From Heterobasidion occidentale (taxonomy: Eukaryota > Basidiomycota > Agaricomycetes > Russulales > Bondarzewiaceae), in assembly GCA_039111635.1 (NCBI GenBank), contig JBCAQO010000008.1, positions 1,054,001-1,118,000 on the forward strand: 64,000 nt of DNA. Reading direction: 5' to 3'. The notes under the pieces are model-generated. The model did no database searches. It was not told the origin of the DNA and saw nothing but the letters and a program-made list of their open reading frames with translations. Position 1 is the stretch's first letter. Each line of letters begins with the position of its first letter. Shown piece by piece: positions 20,164 through 32,800 of the stretch. Both the position numbers and the translations under genes were made by a program.

Positions 20164-22734
20164 TAGGCAAGGGAGTTGAGGAATCCCTGGCCTTTAACAT
20201 GGTGACGGAGAGAAAAGGACCCTCCGCACCACAGGTACCGGTTTCACACACAGGACGCCGGAACGAACGTCCTGCATGACGTTAAACTGTGAAAAGATAA
20301 GAAGGCAGGGGAAGTACCTGACCATTTGCGTTGCAGCCCTCCGGTCTCAAGACAAGGACAAGCATTCAACACTCTCGTTGTCAAGAGGTATTCTGACAAG
20401 CGAATCGGGTGTCCCGCTTGGATCCCCAGTTTTACAGGACCCTTTCCGCATTAGGAGGTCCTTAGGATTCAACATAACCTTGGTACTGGTACGCCGGCTT
20501 TTCGGTCCCGTGGTGAGACCGAGGAGCTACGAATGATGCAAGAATATTGGTGGGAAATTGTGTTGCATGTTCGCCGTTGGGGAACAGTGGACCACACCTC
20601 GCTGTCAAGGTCTGACAGGTGTCTTGGACGTCCCACTTTGGATCTCCAGTTTTACAGGGTCGTTTCCGCATTAGGGGGCCCTATCAAGATGCAGGTACAT
20701 AGTGGCCGCACTCCACTAGTAACCAAAACGGACAAATACATCCGCAACGATGTAAAACTACGAAAGGCTTGGTCCACAATGACGATAAACTAGTTACTGT
20801 CCGGAACGACGCTAAAGCTACCAAGACCCTCGGAGCGTGGTTGTATTCTGGCAGATGGTGGAAGGGAGGGCCTCCACCGTTGTGGAACCCTGCCGACTAG
20901 GTCGAGGCGCTTCCATATTCCATATGCCCTACAGTAAAAGAATATGGGGTCGACACGGTTCAATTCCGTGTGAGGGGTTCGGGGACATGGAGCGGGTTGT
21001 CAGTCTTCTGACAAAGACCACGACTACTCCATGGCGCTCCCGTTCTACCCTTGAAGTCCGAAGCAAGGATTCCGCTTCAAGGGCCAGTCAAGAGGCAACT
21101 GGGACCGTGCCTCATGATATCGTCCGCAATGACTGAAAACTACGGACGTCCTCCATGACGGTAAACTGGGATTGCCCTTTCCTTTACAGGGCCTTGAGCA
21201 GTGTCCAAACATGAGATATGTTTTGACATTGCTGCGTCCGCAAAGACGTTAAACTACCATTCCTTTCGGCATAGGAGATGTCGATCGACATCGTTGTTGA
21301 CGCCACAATGTTGATCTAGTCCGCAATGACGATAAACTATTGTCCCTTGTTCTAGGGATTGTATTGCAGCTGGAATTACCGCTTTCAGCTGCAATAGTCC
21401 GAAATGACCTTAAACTACTCTCACCCCGGAGGATTAAATCTATCGAGGCTCGGGAGATTCAAGCCAGGCGATAGCCGACGTCCGCAATGACTATAAACTA
21501 GTTGCCGTCCTTCATGACGATAAACTGAGCTGCCCCTCATCTACAGGGCCATGTGAGTTGTGTCAAAATAGGCTCTCAAGTCTATTCTCGCAACTCTATA
21601 AGTTATCCGGTTTGATATAGTATAAACCGTCACCATCTTACCTCAATGGGAACCCTGACAAGAAGGAGGAACTGGTCTACGGCCCTATGCGCATCACTGA
21701 TGAATGTTCCGGCGCGCAGAAATGCCTGCTATCTTGTTTACAGGTACTCCTACGTTGGGAGATGGATAGGTCCGCAACGACCTTGGTTTAAACTAGCAGG
21801 ACAGTCCGCAACGACTTCTGTATAAACTAGCCTCAGTCCGCGATGACTTAAGGATAAACTAGCCGACGTCCGCAAAGACGCAAAACTACGGACGTCCGGC
21901 ACGACGTTAAACTACCAGGACATACCTTACGCTGACCCCGCAATAATTACCGTCAAGGTGGATACCATGGTCTATTCAATAGACCATGGGGGTTCAAAGT
22001 CTATTCTTCAAAGTCCTTACCTCATGTTCAATACGCAGAGCGCTGCTACATGCTCGCTCCCTGTGAAAACAAACTCTGGACGAACACTCAATCTCTAACC
22101 AGGACAGGCCACCGTATGGGGCTGACAGAGTTAGGGATCTTCAAAGGGGTCTTGCCGGACTCAAGACAAGTCAAGAAAATGTCTATTCTTGATAGGTTGG
22201 TGGGCCTAAGCCTTAGTAAAGCGATCAACCCACACACCTGGAGTCCCCCTCGGTACCGGAGATCAAGGAGATGAAGATCTATCCTGGAAACACTGAAGCA
22301 TGGCCTTCGGCATTTGGAAGAAGAACGACACACACCCATCCACAGACGCGTTTCTATTTCATCTCATAATCATTCGCACGACACCTTTCTGTATCGTCGC
22401 CAGAAGAAACTGGCTTATCAAACCTACCAGGGAGTCCTGGTTGAGTAGCTGCCTATTGACTCTAGGGGTGTACTCACACAAAACGTGCAGTGAAGGAAGA
22501 ACACCGGGAGAAGGGACATGGTATTGTGGCGATACCACAAACTTCAAATCAAACAGCTCAACGGAGATGGAAAACTCCTAGGCGTTGTAAACGACGTAGG
22601 TCGGTCTTCACCCCAGAAAACAAAGTAATATTGGAAAGACGCATCCCAATCTATTTGGATGACCAGAAAGCAATTGTACGTGGAATGACGATGAAGCTCG
22701 CAAGGGCGAGTAGTCCCCTCAGGAGTTGGGACCT
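20164..22734 (+). other. Non-coding 3' region of element C with modular repeats
   Basis: 2.5 kb between the last ORF and the polypurine tract. It holds the array of a ~21 bp motif (20269-21914) and a longer repeated module around 20415-20465 and 20636-20685 (both contain CCAGTTTTACAGG and TTTCCGCATTAGG). Near 22275-22460 there is a short protein-like stretch (HLEEERHTPIHRRVSISSHN) that may be the remnant of a further ORF. Confidence 0.55.
20269..21914 (+). repeat. Dispersed array of 16 copies of a GTCCGCAATGACgaTAAACTA motif
   Basis: Imperfect copies begin at about 20269, 20741, 20771, 20798, 21121, 21147, 21235, 21319, 21396, 21480, 21506, 21770, 21803, 21835, 21867 and 21892, all in the plus orientation. 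The first half (TCCGCAAYGAC) and the last half (TAAACTA) are conserved; 2-7 bases between them vary in number. Several copies come in pairs spaced 25-33 bases apart. Confidence 0.85.
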
Positions 22735-22744
22735 AGAAAGGGGG
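22735..22744 (+). promoter_or_regulatory. Polypurine tract of element C
   Basis: agaaaggggg three bases before the TG of LTR-C; same position and composition as in element A. Confidence 0.7.
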
Positions 22745-22747
22745 TAA

Positions 22748-23334
22748 TGTTATGACTTGACCAATCAGGGCCCTTCACAGTCGGTCTAACTGATGGATGA
22801 AGCATCACATGCTAGGTGGCTCCACTACGGAGCGTACATCAAGGTATTTGGCATGTCCTTAGGAGCCGGCTAAACCAATGGTTCTTCAAGACATCGGTAG
22901 AGGCTATATTGGAGGGGCACGAGGCTCACAAGGTTCACACAGTAATGAGAGAGGCATTCACATGCCATGGGCTTAGGGCTTATGGGTAAGCACCTCGTCG
23001 CACCATGATGGATCAGTGCGACTGGAGAAGTACAAGAGTAGGCACCGGCTGAGAGAGACGGCGACCACAGCTCTCTGGGATGGAAACCCGGAGAAGCACA
23101 CGGACTCTTACCCTATACCCTATACAGTATATAAGGCCCATAGAATAGGCTGAGGATCTTCAGTCTATTCTCTTCGTTCTTACGCAGTCATCACACTGTG
23201 TAACTTAGAGCCAATCATTATTCCCTCTTGTATTGTTGGCTGATACAGTTGAGACTTCGTCCACCACTCAGTCCACAGTGCGACCTAGGGAAGAACCTGT
23301 TACTCTTGGGTTACTGAACGAGCAGTTCGTAACA
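22748..23334 (+). repeat. LTR-C, plus copy (3' LTR of element C)
   Basis: 587 bp, starts TGTTATGACTTGACC and ends TTCGTAACA; reverse-complement homologue of 8949-9536 and 9606-10193. A TATATAAGG box at 23128-23136 probably marks the U3/R promoter. Confidence 0.88.
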
Positions 23335-24630
23335 CATGCTAGCCAATGGGCTAGGACTGGTATAGCCAACATACTGGTCTGTCTATCAAGCAGATGGTGG
23401 CCAGAATAAGGTACAGCATAGGACTAGTCCATTGCAAGTACTAGTAAGCTTAGAGGTTTGTTTGTACCAGTCTAAGGGCAGGACGAGTCCGGAGTAAAAA
23501 AATGGTCTGCTTAGTAATCCACAGTGGCCGGTTATAGCAAGAATGACATGTAGGTCCTAACTTGAAAGAACTGCTGCAGGGTGTGACGCGCCTTTGGCAA
23601 TAACTTGGTCTGACTACAGCTCAGCCTTAGCACGTGCTTACTGCAGTGAACATTGGAAGATATGCAACCCTCAGTCTATCTAGAGGTGGGCTTCTATCCA
23701 AGGTGCGAAAAGCCATCAGAATAGCAGCGTGATGGAGCGCTTGCAGCAATGTTATATTGACTTAGTGTGTAAAAGAAGTCTCACTGCTCGACAGGTATAA
23801 GTCCCAAAAAGGCAAAGCGCTGGCCACCTCAGCTATACCCTATGCGACAGTCGACTTTGCGGGCCAACCGTGTGACGTAATCACCTTTGAAGTCTCACTC
23901 AGCTTTCATAATGACCAAGGTACGTTGGCCAGAGAATTCGTATCACGCAATTTCGTACCGCCTCGAGCACCGAGTCTATAGAGGAACACGACATGTTGCA
24001 AATGATTCTTGCACACGCCTGAAAACTCACAGCCAACTCACAGACGACAGATACTCTCTTTACGTGTCGAAACTGAGTCTCGAAGGGGGGGAGGGGCAAT
24101 AACTTATTAGACTGTACGTTAACTGATTCTTATGGTCTGGATTAGCAATAGCGAGATACTTACCTATCTTTGTTAAGCGTCGTCGGATTTTTAATCTCCT
24201 TGACCTCCGTAGCTAGTACAGAAGACCGAGTTTTGATGAATGACTCACTTATGTGTTTGTGGAGACGTTCGGCATGGCCATCTCGTTCCAAGAGCCACTG
24301 GAGTCGTATGCGTGGTGAGCAGTATAGAGTGAGAGCGAGTGAACGAGAGAGCGACAGTGAGAAAACGACAGAGACAGACAGAAAAAAGGCAAGAAGGAGG
24401 AGGAAATAATCATGGCTAGTTAGCAATCGACCAAAGACTTTCATACAGCTGGGCCACAGAGAACCGGATCAGATTTTTCACAACTTTGACGTACAATTGT
24501 CTTCGCCACCGGGCGATGCTAGAGACCATCACGAAAGAACAGACTCCAAGAAGCTCATATAGAGTGTGGCGACCCTCGTTTGCCGATCAAAAGTTCAAAA
24601 ACGAACGAAATGAATCCTGTTGCCGACTCT
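23335..24630. other. No gene seen
   Basis: Moderate-GC intergenic DNA to the right of LTR-C. The only longer open frame (24160-24444, minus) is leucine/serine low-complexity arising from a GAGA-rich tract and is not supported. Confidence 0.5.
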
Positions 24631-25995
24631 CAGAGTATTGGGGAAAGACAGGGTGTCTGGCGTGACGGGTGGGCGTGGGCGGTCAGTGGTCAGTGGGTGG
24701 GCATGGGCACTGCGTGGGGGTGCGTCATTGGGTGGGTGGGTGGGTGGGCGAGGCAGGCACCGGCGATTGACAAGTGGGAGGGGGCTGGGGCATGTGCGGT
24801 GGTGGTGGGCGCGACGGCAGGATGGCGGTGAAACACGGAGCAGGGCGGCGCCGGCTGGTGTTGGGCTCGCTCGGGCGGGTAGATAATAGAGGAGTGTGTG
24901 TGCTGTAGATAGCGTGGAATGGACGTGGATGGTAGAGGGGAGCGCGACGGGGAGAGGAGGAGCGCAAGGACGAGGACGAGGGAGATCAGAGGACGGGGCT
25001 GAGGACGGGAGAGGGATGTAGCCGGTGACAGAGTGATTCAAATTACAGTAGCAGAGCGGAGGGGCCAGCCGATCGCAGCGGGCATCTCGCTCTTTGCCTC
25101 TCCACTCCTCGCTCTCTTCTTATCCTGCCCGCACCCTCTGGGCACCACTGCCGTCGACGCGTCCAGGTGAGCCCCGCCGTCGCTCCCACCGCGGGCACAG
25201 CAGCGACTGACCGAATGGGGGTGGGCAGATAGGAATCTACGCCTCTCCAACTGCGCTGGATGTCCCGCGGACGCGCGCATCTCTCGTCCTTGCCAGGTGA
25301 GCACATACCGTTCGCATTACCGTTCTGGCCCCCGCCGCCGTGCTGCCGTCACCGCGAACGCACGCACGCACGCACGCACGCACACGCACGCACGCACAGG
25401 CCGGCCGGACTTCTTCTCGCCCTTCTCGTCTTCCTTCGTCGCCGCCCCGTGCTCTAGCTCACCGCGGCCCTCTCTCCCTCCATGCCGCCAGCCCCCGCAC
25501 TCGCACTCGCACTCGCACTCGCACTCTGCCACCGCGCCCCAGCCGCCCTCTGACACAGCGTCCGCCCTAGCCCCCCCCTTCCCCCATCCCCACCCCAATC
25601 CCGCCAGCGCCGGCCCCGAGCCCATCGATCGCCGTCCCCGCATCGCTGCATGCACCGCACACATGGCTGCAGCAGTCGCGTCCCCCAAGCCCCCGCCCTC
25701 CTCCTCCCCCCTCCTCCCCCACCCCTTCCACATGCCCTCCTCGCGCCTCGCACCCAAACACCCCCTCCCCGCCCCACCCCACGCCCGCACCAGCCGCGCG
25801 GGCGCTTCCAGAGCGAGGTGGACGGCGCGAGCTCGCGCCGGCGGCCACGCCCAAACTCGTTCGACGAGTTTGGCGCAAAGCCGTGCCGCTCGCGCTTCGA
25901 GAGCATGGTCAACCTCGGCGCGGCGTCGTCGAACGCGAGCGCGAGCGACTTGCTCGTGCGCGACTCGATTGAGGGCGGCGCGGGCGGTCTGCTCT
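24630..25995 (+). pseudogene. Duplicated promoter and first exon of the CDC15-type kinase, internally deleted
   Basis: 24630-25775 matches 28900-29975 (upstream region plus start of the kinase gene), including the ATG (25663 here, 29876 in the parent) and the residues that follow ([11 protein letters not shown]). At about 25776 the match jumps to 33765-33970 of the parent, the segment just before the kinase domain (its [13 protein letters not shown] coding stretch), with short shared bases at the junction. Similarity ends near 25990. The junction puts the second part out of frame with the ATG, and no kinase domain remains. It is a non-functional partial duplicate. Microsatellites at 25361-25398 (ACGC) and 25498-25526 (CACTCG) are expanded relative to the parent. 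Confidence 0.85.
25361..25398 (+). repeat. (ACGC)n microsatellite
   Basis: About nine ACGC-type units; the equivalent place in the parent copy (about 29594-29612) is shorter. Confidence 0.85.
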
Positions 25996-28890
25996 TCCAA
26001 GCCGGCAATCGTTGCGTCCGCGTGATGCGGGCTCGTTCGCTCATGCCATCAGAGGTGGATTTTCCTTGTCGCCTGTTGCCGCCTGTTGCCCGTTGCACTC
26101 CTGTCGCCTGTTGCGTGTTGCGGCGCGTGGCTCGACACGGCTCGTGGCGGCTTGACAGGGCTTGACAGGCTCCACCCTGCCCCACCGGACCATCCAGACC
26201 ATCCCATACTTGACCTCCACATCCCCATATACCACGGTAATAAGCACGCCACGCGATTCTGTCACGGAGCTTCGGCAGTGTACAGTACTGGCGCACGTCT
26301 CCTCGATGACATGGACGTGGAGCCCTCGGTGTCGATGTCCGTTTGCGGCGCGTCGATGCCCGCTCGCGTCGACGCGGGTGGACGATCTCGGACGAAGTCT
26401 TGGACTCCTCAGTCTTGGGCGATCCCTCCCTCCTCAGAGGCACGATCCGCAGCGCAGCGCGATCTCCATGTCCCGCCGCCGCGCGCATCGCGCCTTCCCC
26501 TCGGATACAGCGTGTACCGCAATCAGCCCCGCGCTCGTCTAATATCCAGTCCGCCAGAGTCCACCTTCCTCATCGAATCGAGGCGACGTTCTGTCCTAAT
26601 CTGGACACCGGCTCAGATGCGTTGCGTTGCGTTGCGTCGCACCTTGTCAGACTCAGACTCTCGCGCCTCGCCGTGCTCCCCACACACAGCATCATCACTC
26701 CAAGCGGCTTCCCTGCTCCCTCTCGTCCGATATGATACAACTCAAGAGCAAACTCCAACATGCAGCGTCCCGTCCAAATGATGGATGATATGCGGGCTTC
26801 TGTGCCCAACTAGATAGGAAGCCAGGCAAGGCAGCCCATTGGTAAATTGATGGCTGCGCATACCGTACGAGTTCATATCCATACTGTAATACATACACAC
26901 TACCCAGCAGGTGCAGCACAGCATACTGTAATGCTCATCGACGTCGTTCTGCTACGTTCTGCTGCGGTGCGAATTGTGATAATAGGGTGAGATGCACGCG
27001 GAGGGATCCGAGTGCGAGCTTCCATGTGCTGCTGTCAGGTCGAGCAGTCATGCATTCATGGACCGGCGTATTCGGTCTGGCTGCTTCGGGCGCGTACAGT
27101 GCGTCCATACCCACCCATGACCCCACCTTCGCTCACGCTCTCGCGCTGGCCGTCCCCGAGGCCAGAGTCGCGATCCACATCTCGCGCGACCTATCTTCCC
27201 GAATCCCGACAGATATTAGATAATAGATATCGATAAGTCAGATAGCGCGCAACTCAGAACAGACAGACAGACAGACAGGTGACCGGTGACCCCCGACGAG
27301 GATCTGGGTACTGCTTATCTGGATACAGTGACACATTACTGTAGATACGGCACGGAGAGTCTAGGAGAATCTAGTGTAGAGAATCTAGAGAATCTGCGCT
27401 CGCACTCGCTTCTGATGCCGTCGCGCGTCGAGACTCGAGATCTGATGCGACGCGATGCATCTAATGCGTGATAGATTGATGGATTGTGCCACGTCTGAGT
27501 CTGACTCACGTCTGACACTGTCTGACAGAGCAGATAACTGAACTAGTGTTAGCACAGCAGGCGTCCGTGCAGCAGGCGTTAGTGGTTAGTGCTTTGCTGA
27601 CTGAAGTGTTGATGACTCCCGAGGGCTAGTGGCGATCGGGACCTACTGTATCAGGACGCGTGGACGGACGCGTGGGCGGACGTGCGCTTGGCGCTCCTCG
27701 GTGCAGGAGGGGCTAGGAGGGGGTGCTCGAGGGTCGAGGGTGCCCGCCGATATCGCCATCGACGCACGTGTCCGTACGCGCCGCCGGTATGAGCGGGCCG
27801 ACTCGACGCGACTCGACTCGACGCGACTCGACGCGAACCGCGCGCTTCGGGGTCGGGTCGGGGGAACGGGGTGCCCGAGGGGGATCGCGCAAGGGTAATT
27901 GCACAAGGGGGATCGCGCGAAGGACAGGATGGAGGACGCAGACACGAACGCGAACGCGGATCCGAGTAGTATCCGAGTGCCGAGGCGGGCACGCCAGTGG
28001 GCCCGACTTCGCCCAAGATGGAATAGATGGAATAGATAGACGGATAAATAACCGGACGAGCGGGCACGGGCACTGCATGAGCGGACGGGGAGAACGGGGA
28101 GGCGCAGCGTGTTATCCTCGTCCTCGGACATCGATCGGGATGTGGGAGGATGTGAGAGGATGTGGGGCGGGGCGGTGCTGTGCTGTGCGCGCATATGGAT
28201 GTATATGGATGTATATGGCCTAGTCGGGGCCCGGGCGACGGCTGGCAAAGGCCGCCGCCTGGCTGCGCGGTGCTATGCTGTGCTATGCTGTGCGGTGTTA
28301 CGCGGTGCGGTGCGGTGCTGTGCTGTGCGGCGGGCGGGACGCGAGGAGATGAAAGTGGAGTGGGGGACAGATGCGGGGGGCAATATGTGCCGAAAGAGGA
28401 ATGGGGCGAGATGGCGCGTCGAAAGAGGATGGGGCGTTTAAATTGGGCACGGGAGCGCGCGCAGCGGGCTGCGGGCTGCGGTGGATACAGTTACGCAGAT
28501 GGATAGATGGACGGATGGACGGATGTGTGGACGGATGTGCGGGTGTATTTATGGATGTATTTATGGCGCGGGCGGGCTGGGGCGGGCCAGGGGCGCGGCG
28601 AGATATGACGGTGGTGGTCGTTTCCGTTCTCGTTTTGGCGTGGCGTGGCGTGGCGTGTCAGTGTCAGCGGCATGACTGCGTCGTGTTGTGGGGCGCGAAG
28701 CAAGCAAGCGCGGGAGGAAAGAAGGCAAGGCAAGTAAGGAAAGGAAAGGAAGCACGGAAGGGCGAGTCTGTTGGTGGGCGGCGCCCCTGCCGGGGTGTCA
28801 CACGGCCTGGCAGATGCGTCACGTATCCGGGGAGGGGCGGCATGACATGCGGGTGTGCGTCATTGTATGGTTGGGGCCTGCGGGCGCCTC
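25996..28890. other. GC-rich stretch with simple repeats, no supported gene
   Basis: About 2.9 kb between the duplicate and the parent copy. Open frames on both strands are arginine/serine/alanine-rich and reflect base composition only. Simple repeats include GTTGC units near 26612-26640, an ACAG run near 27259-27280, GACTC/GACGC units near 27803-27838 and GTGCG/GTGCT units near 28268-28330. Confidence 0.5.
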
Positions 28891-29875
28891 GCATGGGAGT
28901 GCAGTATTGGGGCGAGACAGGGTGTCTGGCGGGACGGGTGGGCGTGGGCGTGGTCGGTGGGTGGTCGTGGGCGTGGGCGTGCGTCATTGGGCGAGTGGGC
29001 GAGGGCAGGCACCGGCGATTGACAGGTGGGAGGGGGTTGGGGCATGTGCGGCGGTGGTGGGTGCGACGGCAGGATGGCGGTGAAACACGGAGCAGGGCGG
29101 CGCCGGTCGCGTAGATAGAGGACTGTGTGTGTGCTGTAGATAGCATGAAATGGACGCGAGTGGGGGCGGGGAGAGCGACGGCGAGAAGAGAGAGGGAGAG
29201 GGAGAGGGGAGACGCGAGGTCGAGCGGGGAGGGACGAGGACGGGAGAGGGATGTAATAGCCGGTGACAGAGTGATTCGAATTAGCAGAGCGGAGGGGCCA
29301 GCCGATCGCAGCGGCCATCTCGCTCTTTGCCTCTCTTTCTCTTATCCTGCCCGACCACTCTGGGCACCCCCGCCGTCGACGCGTCTAGGTGAGCACCCTC
29401 GTCCATCCCTCGCGCGCGGGCGCACCGACCGACCGGGCGTGGACAGATAGGTATCTACGCTTCTTCGACTGCGCTGGATGCCCCGCGGACGCGCGCATCT
29501 CTCGTCCTTGCTAGGTGAGCACACACACGCACACTTCGTCTCTGTTCACATCTGCCGTTCTCGCCGCCGCCGCCGTGCTGCCGTCACCGAGAACGCACGC
29601 ACGCACACACGCAGGCCAGACTTCTTCTTGCCCTTCTCGTCTTCCTTCGTCGTCGCCCCGTGCTTTGCTCACCGTGGCCCTCTCTCCCTCCATGCCGCCA
29701 GCCCTCGCACTCGCACTCGCACTCGCACTCTGCCACCGTGCCCCAGCCGCCCTCTGACAGCGCGCCCGCACACACCCGCCACCCCGCCCGCTCCTTCCCC
29801 CATCGCCATCGCCATCGCCATCCCGGCCCCGAGCCCATCGATCGCCGTCCCCGCATCGCTGCATGCACCGCACAC

Positions 29876-32800
29876 ATGGCTGCAGCAGTCGCGTCCCCCA
29901 AGCCGCCCTCCACCTCCGCCCTCCCCCATCCCTTCCACATGCCCTCCTCGCGCCTCGCCGCCAAACAATCCTCCCCGCCCCACCCCTCGTCCTCACGCTC
30001 CCCGCCCGCGCCGTCCCCGGCCCCGTCCGCCTCCACGTCCACGTCCAGACCGCAGCACCCGCACCCCGAGATCCCCGAGCCCCCGCCGAAAACGTTCAAG
30101 CGTCTGCGCTCCTCCTTCGAGCAAAGCCTCCGCTCCGCGACCCGCTCACGCGCAAAGGCCCCGCCCCCGCCCCCCGATGACGACTTTGCCACCCTCACCC
30201 CCAAGGGCAAGGAGCGCGCGACCGACCACCCAGACGACCCGAAGGACAAGGACAAGGACAAGGGCGGCGAACGCTCCCGCATGCTCAAGCGCCTCGAGTC
30301 CAAGGTCAACTTCCACCGCCGCACCCGCAAGGAGTCCGCCGCGCCCTCCGCGGCCCCCGTGCCCTCCTCCTTCGTCACCCACCACCCCCGCCCGACCCCG
30401 ACCTCGCCGCCCTCTCCAGCTTCGTCGCGCCCTCGCTCAGGCAGGCCTCCATGTCCTCCCCCGCCCTCCACCTCTCCTCCCAGGCCCTCCCCTCCCCCAA
30501 CTCCCGCTCCGCCGTCCCCGCCTCCTCCTCCTCTGGCAACACCGCCGCCCTCCTCTCCCCCGCCCGCCCAAAACACCTTCCCGCGCAGCCCAGCATCTCC
30601 GCCAAGGACATCAGCGCTCCGCTTCCCCTCACCCCGCGACGCGACCCCCGCTCCTCCTCCGCCGCCGCGCCCGCGACCCCAGCGAGTCCCACGCCCGGAT
30701 CCCGACTCAGGAAGGGCCGCCCGCCCCCGCTCCTCCCCTCCTCCCCCTCCACGCCCTCCCTCCCGCGCGCGTACGCCGCCCCCGGCTCTCCCACCCCCGG
30801 CGCGCGCGAGCCCCCGCTCTACGGCAGCCCCCCGGACACCCCCACCCCGCCCCCGTCGTCCTCCTCGCGCACGCAGCTCGCGCGCCGCGCGTCGGCCAGC
30901 ACGAGCCGCCTCCCGCTCGCGCACGACGACGCGCACGCACCGTCGACGCCCCGCGCGACGAGCCCCGCCGGCGCCGCCGCCCGCGCCCGCGCCCCGACCA
31001 GCCCCAGCCCCAGCCCCAGCCCCCGCCCACGCGTCGTGAGCCCAACCACCTCTTCCTCCCGCGGCCTCACGTCCGCGTCCACATCGCACCTGCCCCCCAC
31101 GTCCCCAGGGCGCGCCTCCACCGACTCCCAGCGCCCCGCCCGCGCAGCGTCCCCAACCCCCGCACCCGCTCTCCGCCCGCGCGCGCTCTCCCCCGCCCAG
31201 CGCACCGTCACGCCCACCTTCCGCCACCTCAACGCGTCCACCACCTCCCTCTCCGCTCCGACCGCCAGCGCGAACGCGGAGCACCGCGAGGCGATCCGCG
31301 CCGCCGCGGCGCTGCTGTGCAAGGAGATGCTGCGCCCGCAGACGCAGATGGCGCTCAGCATCGGCGCGCGCGAGGCGGAGGAGGTCGAGCTCCGCCTGCG
31401 CGCGCTCGCGCGCCTCGAGCGCGTGTGGGGCAAGAGCGGCGCCGCGGCGGGGGGCAGCGCGACGCATCTGCCGCTCGCGCACGGGGCGGGCGGCACAGGC
31501 GCAGGTGGTGCAGCGAGTGCGAGTGCGGCGGGGGAGGAGAGGGAGAGGAGGCTGTTTGGAGAGGCGCTCAGGGACGGATACGTGCTCTGCCAGTGCGTGT
31601 TTTTATTTTCGCCGCTCTCCCCTCTCCGCATTCTGCATTCTTGCGTGCCCGGGCCTCCCCTCCTCCGTGTGCGTGCGTGCCCCGGATCGGGACCCGTTTT
31701 TATTAAGAAAATTTGACTGCGGGATGCGTGCCTTGCCTTGCCTTGCCTTGTCTTGACGATCGTGCTGACGCGCCTCCCTCTCTCTTACCCCTCCGTCTCC
31801 CTCCGCCCGCCTCCGTCTCGCCCCGCCCCGCCTCGCCCCGTCCACCTCTCCCCATCGCCCCATCGCCCCGAAAAGGCTCATGAACAAGCTCCGGCCGGGC
31901 TCGATCGCGCGCATCGACGCGCGCGACGACGGCCGCCTGCGCACCGCGAACGTCACGCGCTTCCTCGCCGCGTGCGCCGCGCACGGCCTCCCGCCCGCCG
32001 CGCTCTTCCGCCGCGACGACCTCATCGAGGCGACCCCCGAGTGCCTCGCGCGCGTCGCGCGCACCGTCGCCGCGCTCGTGCGCTGGGCCGAGGCGCCCCC
32101 GTCGCCGCCGCCGGCGCGCGCGCTCAAGGGCGCCGGCGCAGGGGCTGGGACTAGTAGGGCGTCGCCGTATGGTGGCTCGGCGGCGCGCGCGGCGGCGTCG
32201 ACGCCGAACCTTGCGCTCGCGCAGACGCACGCGCCGCGCTCGCCGCCGCCGCCAACACGCAAGCGGTGGAGCCCGCCGACGCCCACGCTGCCGACCGTGC
32301 GGTCGTACAGCCCCGCGGACGACGGCTTGCTCCGCTTCAATCACGACTCGCGCCACGATGACGACGACCTCGACGACCTCGAGAACGACCGCAATCACGA
32401 ACAGGACGAAGAGGTGGGAGGTGGGGAGGACGAGGAGGACGTGAGCGACGCCGCGACCGCGCAGGAGGAGGATGAGGACGTGTTTGGCGGCGGGCGCGAG
32501 ACGCCGACGGGCGGCGGCGGCGGCGCGGCGAGCGAGCGGGACGAGGTGCCGCCGATCGTGCCGCCGCGCTCGCCGCTGCGCGTCCGCGTATCCGCGTCGC
32601 GCGCGTCGTCGCTTGCGGACTCGACGCGTGCGCGTCGATCGGGGAGGCGTCGTCGCGCGCGTCGTCGTCCGCGCTGTCGGTCATGACGGACGGACCGGTG
32701 CGACGGGCGCGAGGCAGTCGGTTGCGTCGAGTAGTGCGACGGAGACGAGCGCGTCGGGGTATGCGAGCCTCCTGTTTGATCGCGAGCGCGAGCGCTACGG

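Larger units (their letters stand above)
18243..23334 (+). mobile_element. 3' half of a Ty3/gypsy chromovirus (element C)
   Basis: Begins inside integrase immediately after LTR-A and runs through the chromodomain, a frameshifted downstream ORF, a non-coding repeat-rich tract, a polypurine tract (22735-22744) and LTR-C. LTR-C is the same LTR family that precedes the minus-strand gag at 8142-8860. Confidence 0.85.

Noticed and set aside
20935..20985. tRNA-like segment (ggttcaattcc)
   Set aside because: It resembles a T-loop, but no matching acceptor, D or anticodon arms could be paired around it.
20269..21914. CRISPR-like array
   Set aside because: The repeats are imperfect, unevenly spaced and lie in a eukaryotic retrotransposon; no cas genes and no regular spacers.
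24160..24444. 94-residue minus-strand ORF with a leucine-rich hydrophobic segment
   Set aside because: The hydrophobic run comes from a GAGA/CTCT simple-sequence stretch; no splice or start context supports a gene.
25317..26488. Overlapping arginine/glycine-rich minus-strand ORFs in the duplicate
   Set aside because: Same composition artefact as in the parent kinase gene; they do not match any domain.
29478..31706. Very long open frames of 742 and 632 residues on both strands over the kinase 5' region
   Set aside because: They are arginine/proline/glycine-rich shadows caused by GC-rich codons; the CH-domain frame and the ATG at 29876 fit fungal protein composition better.
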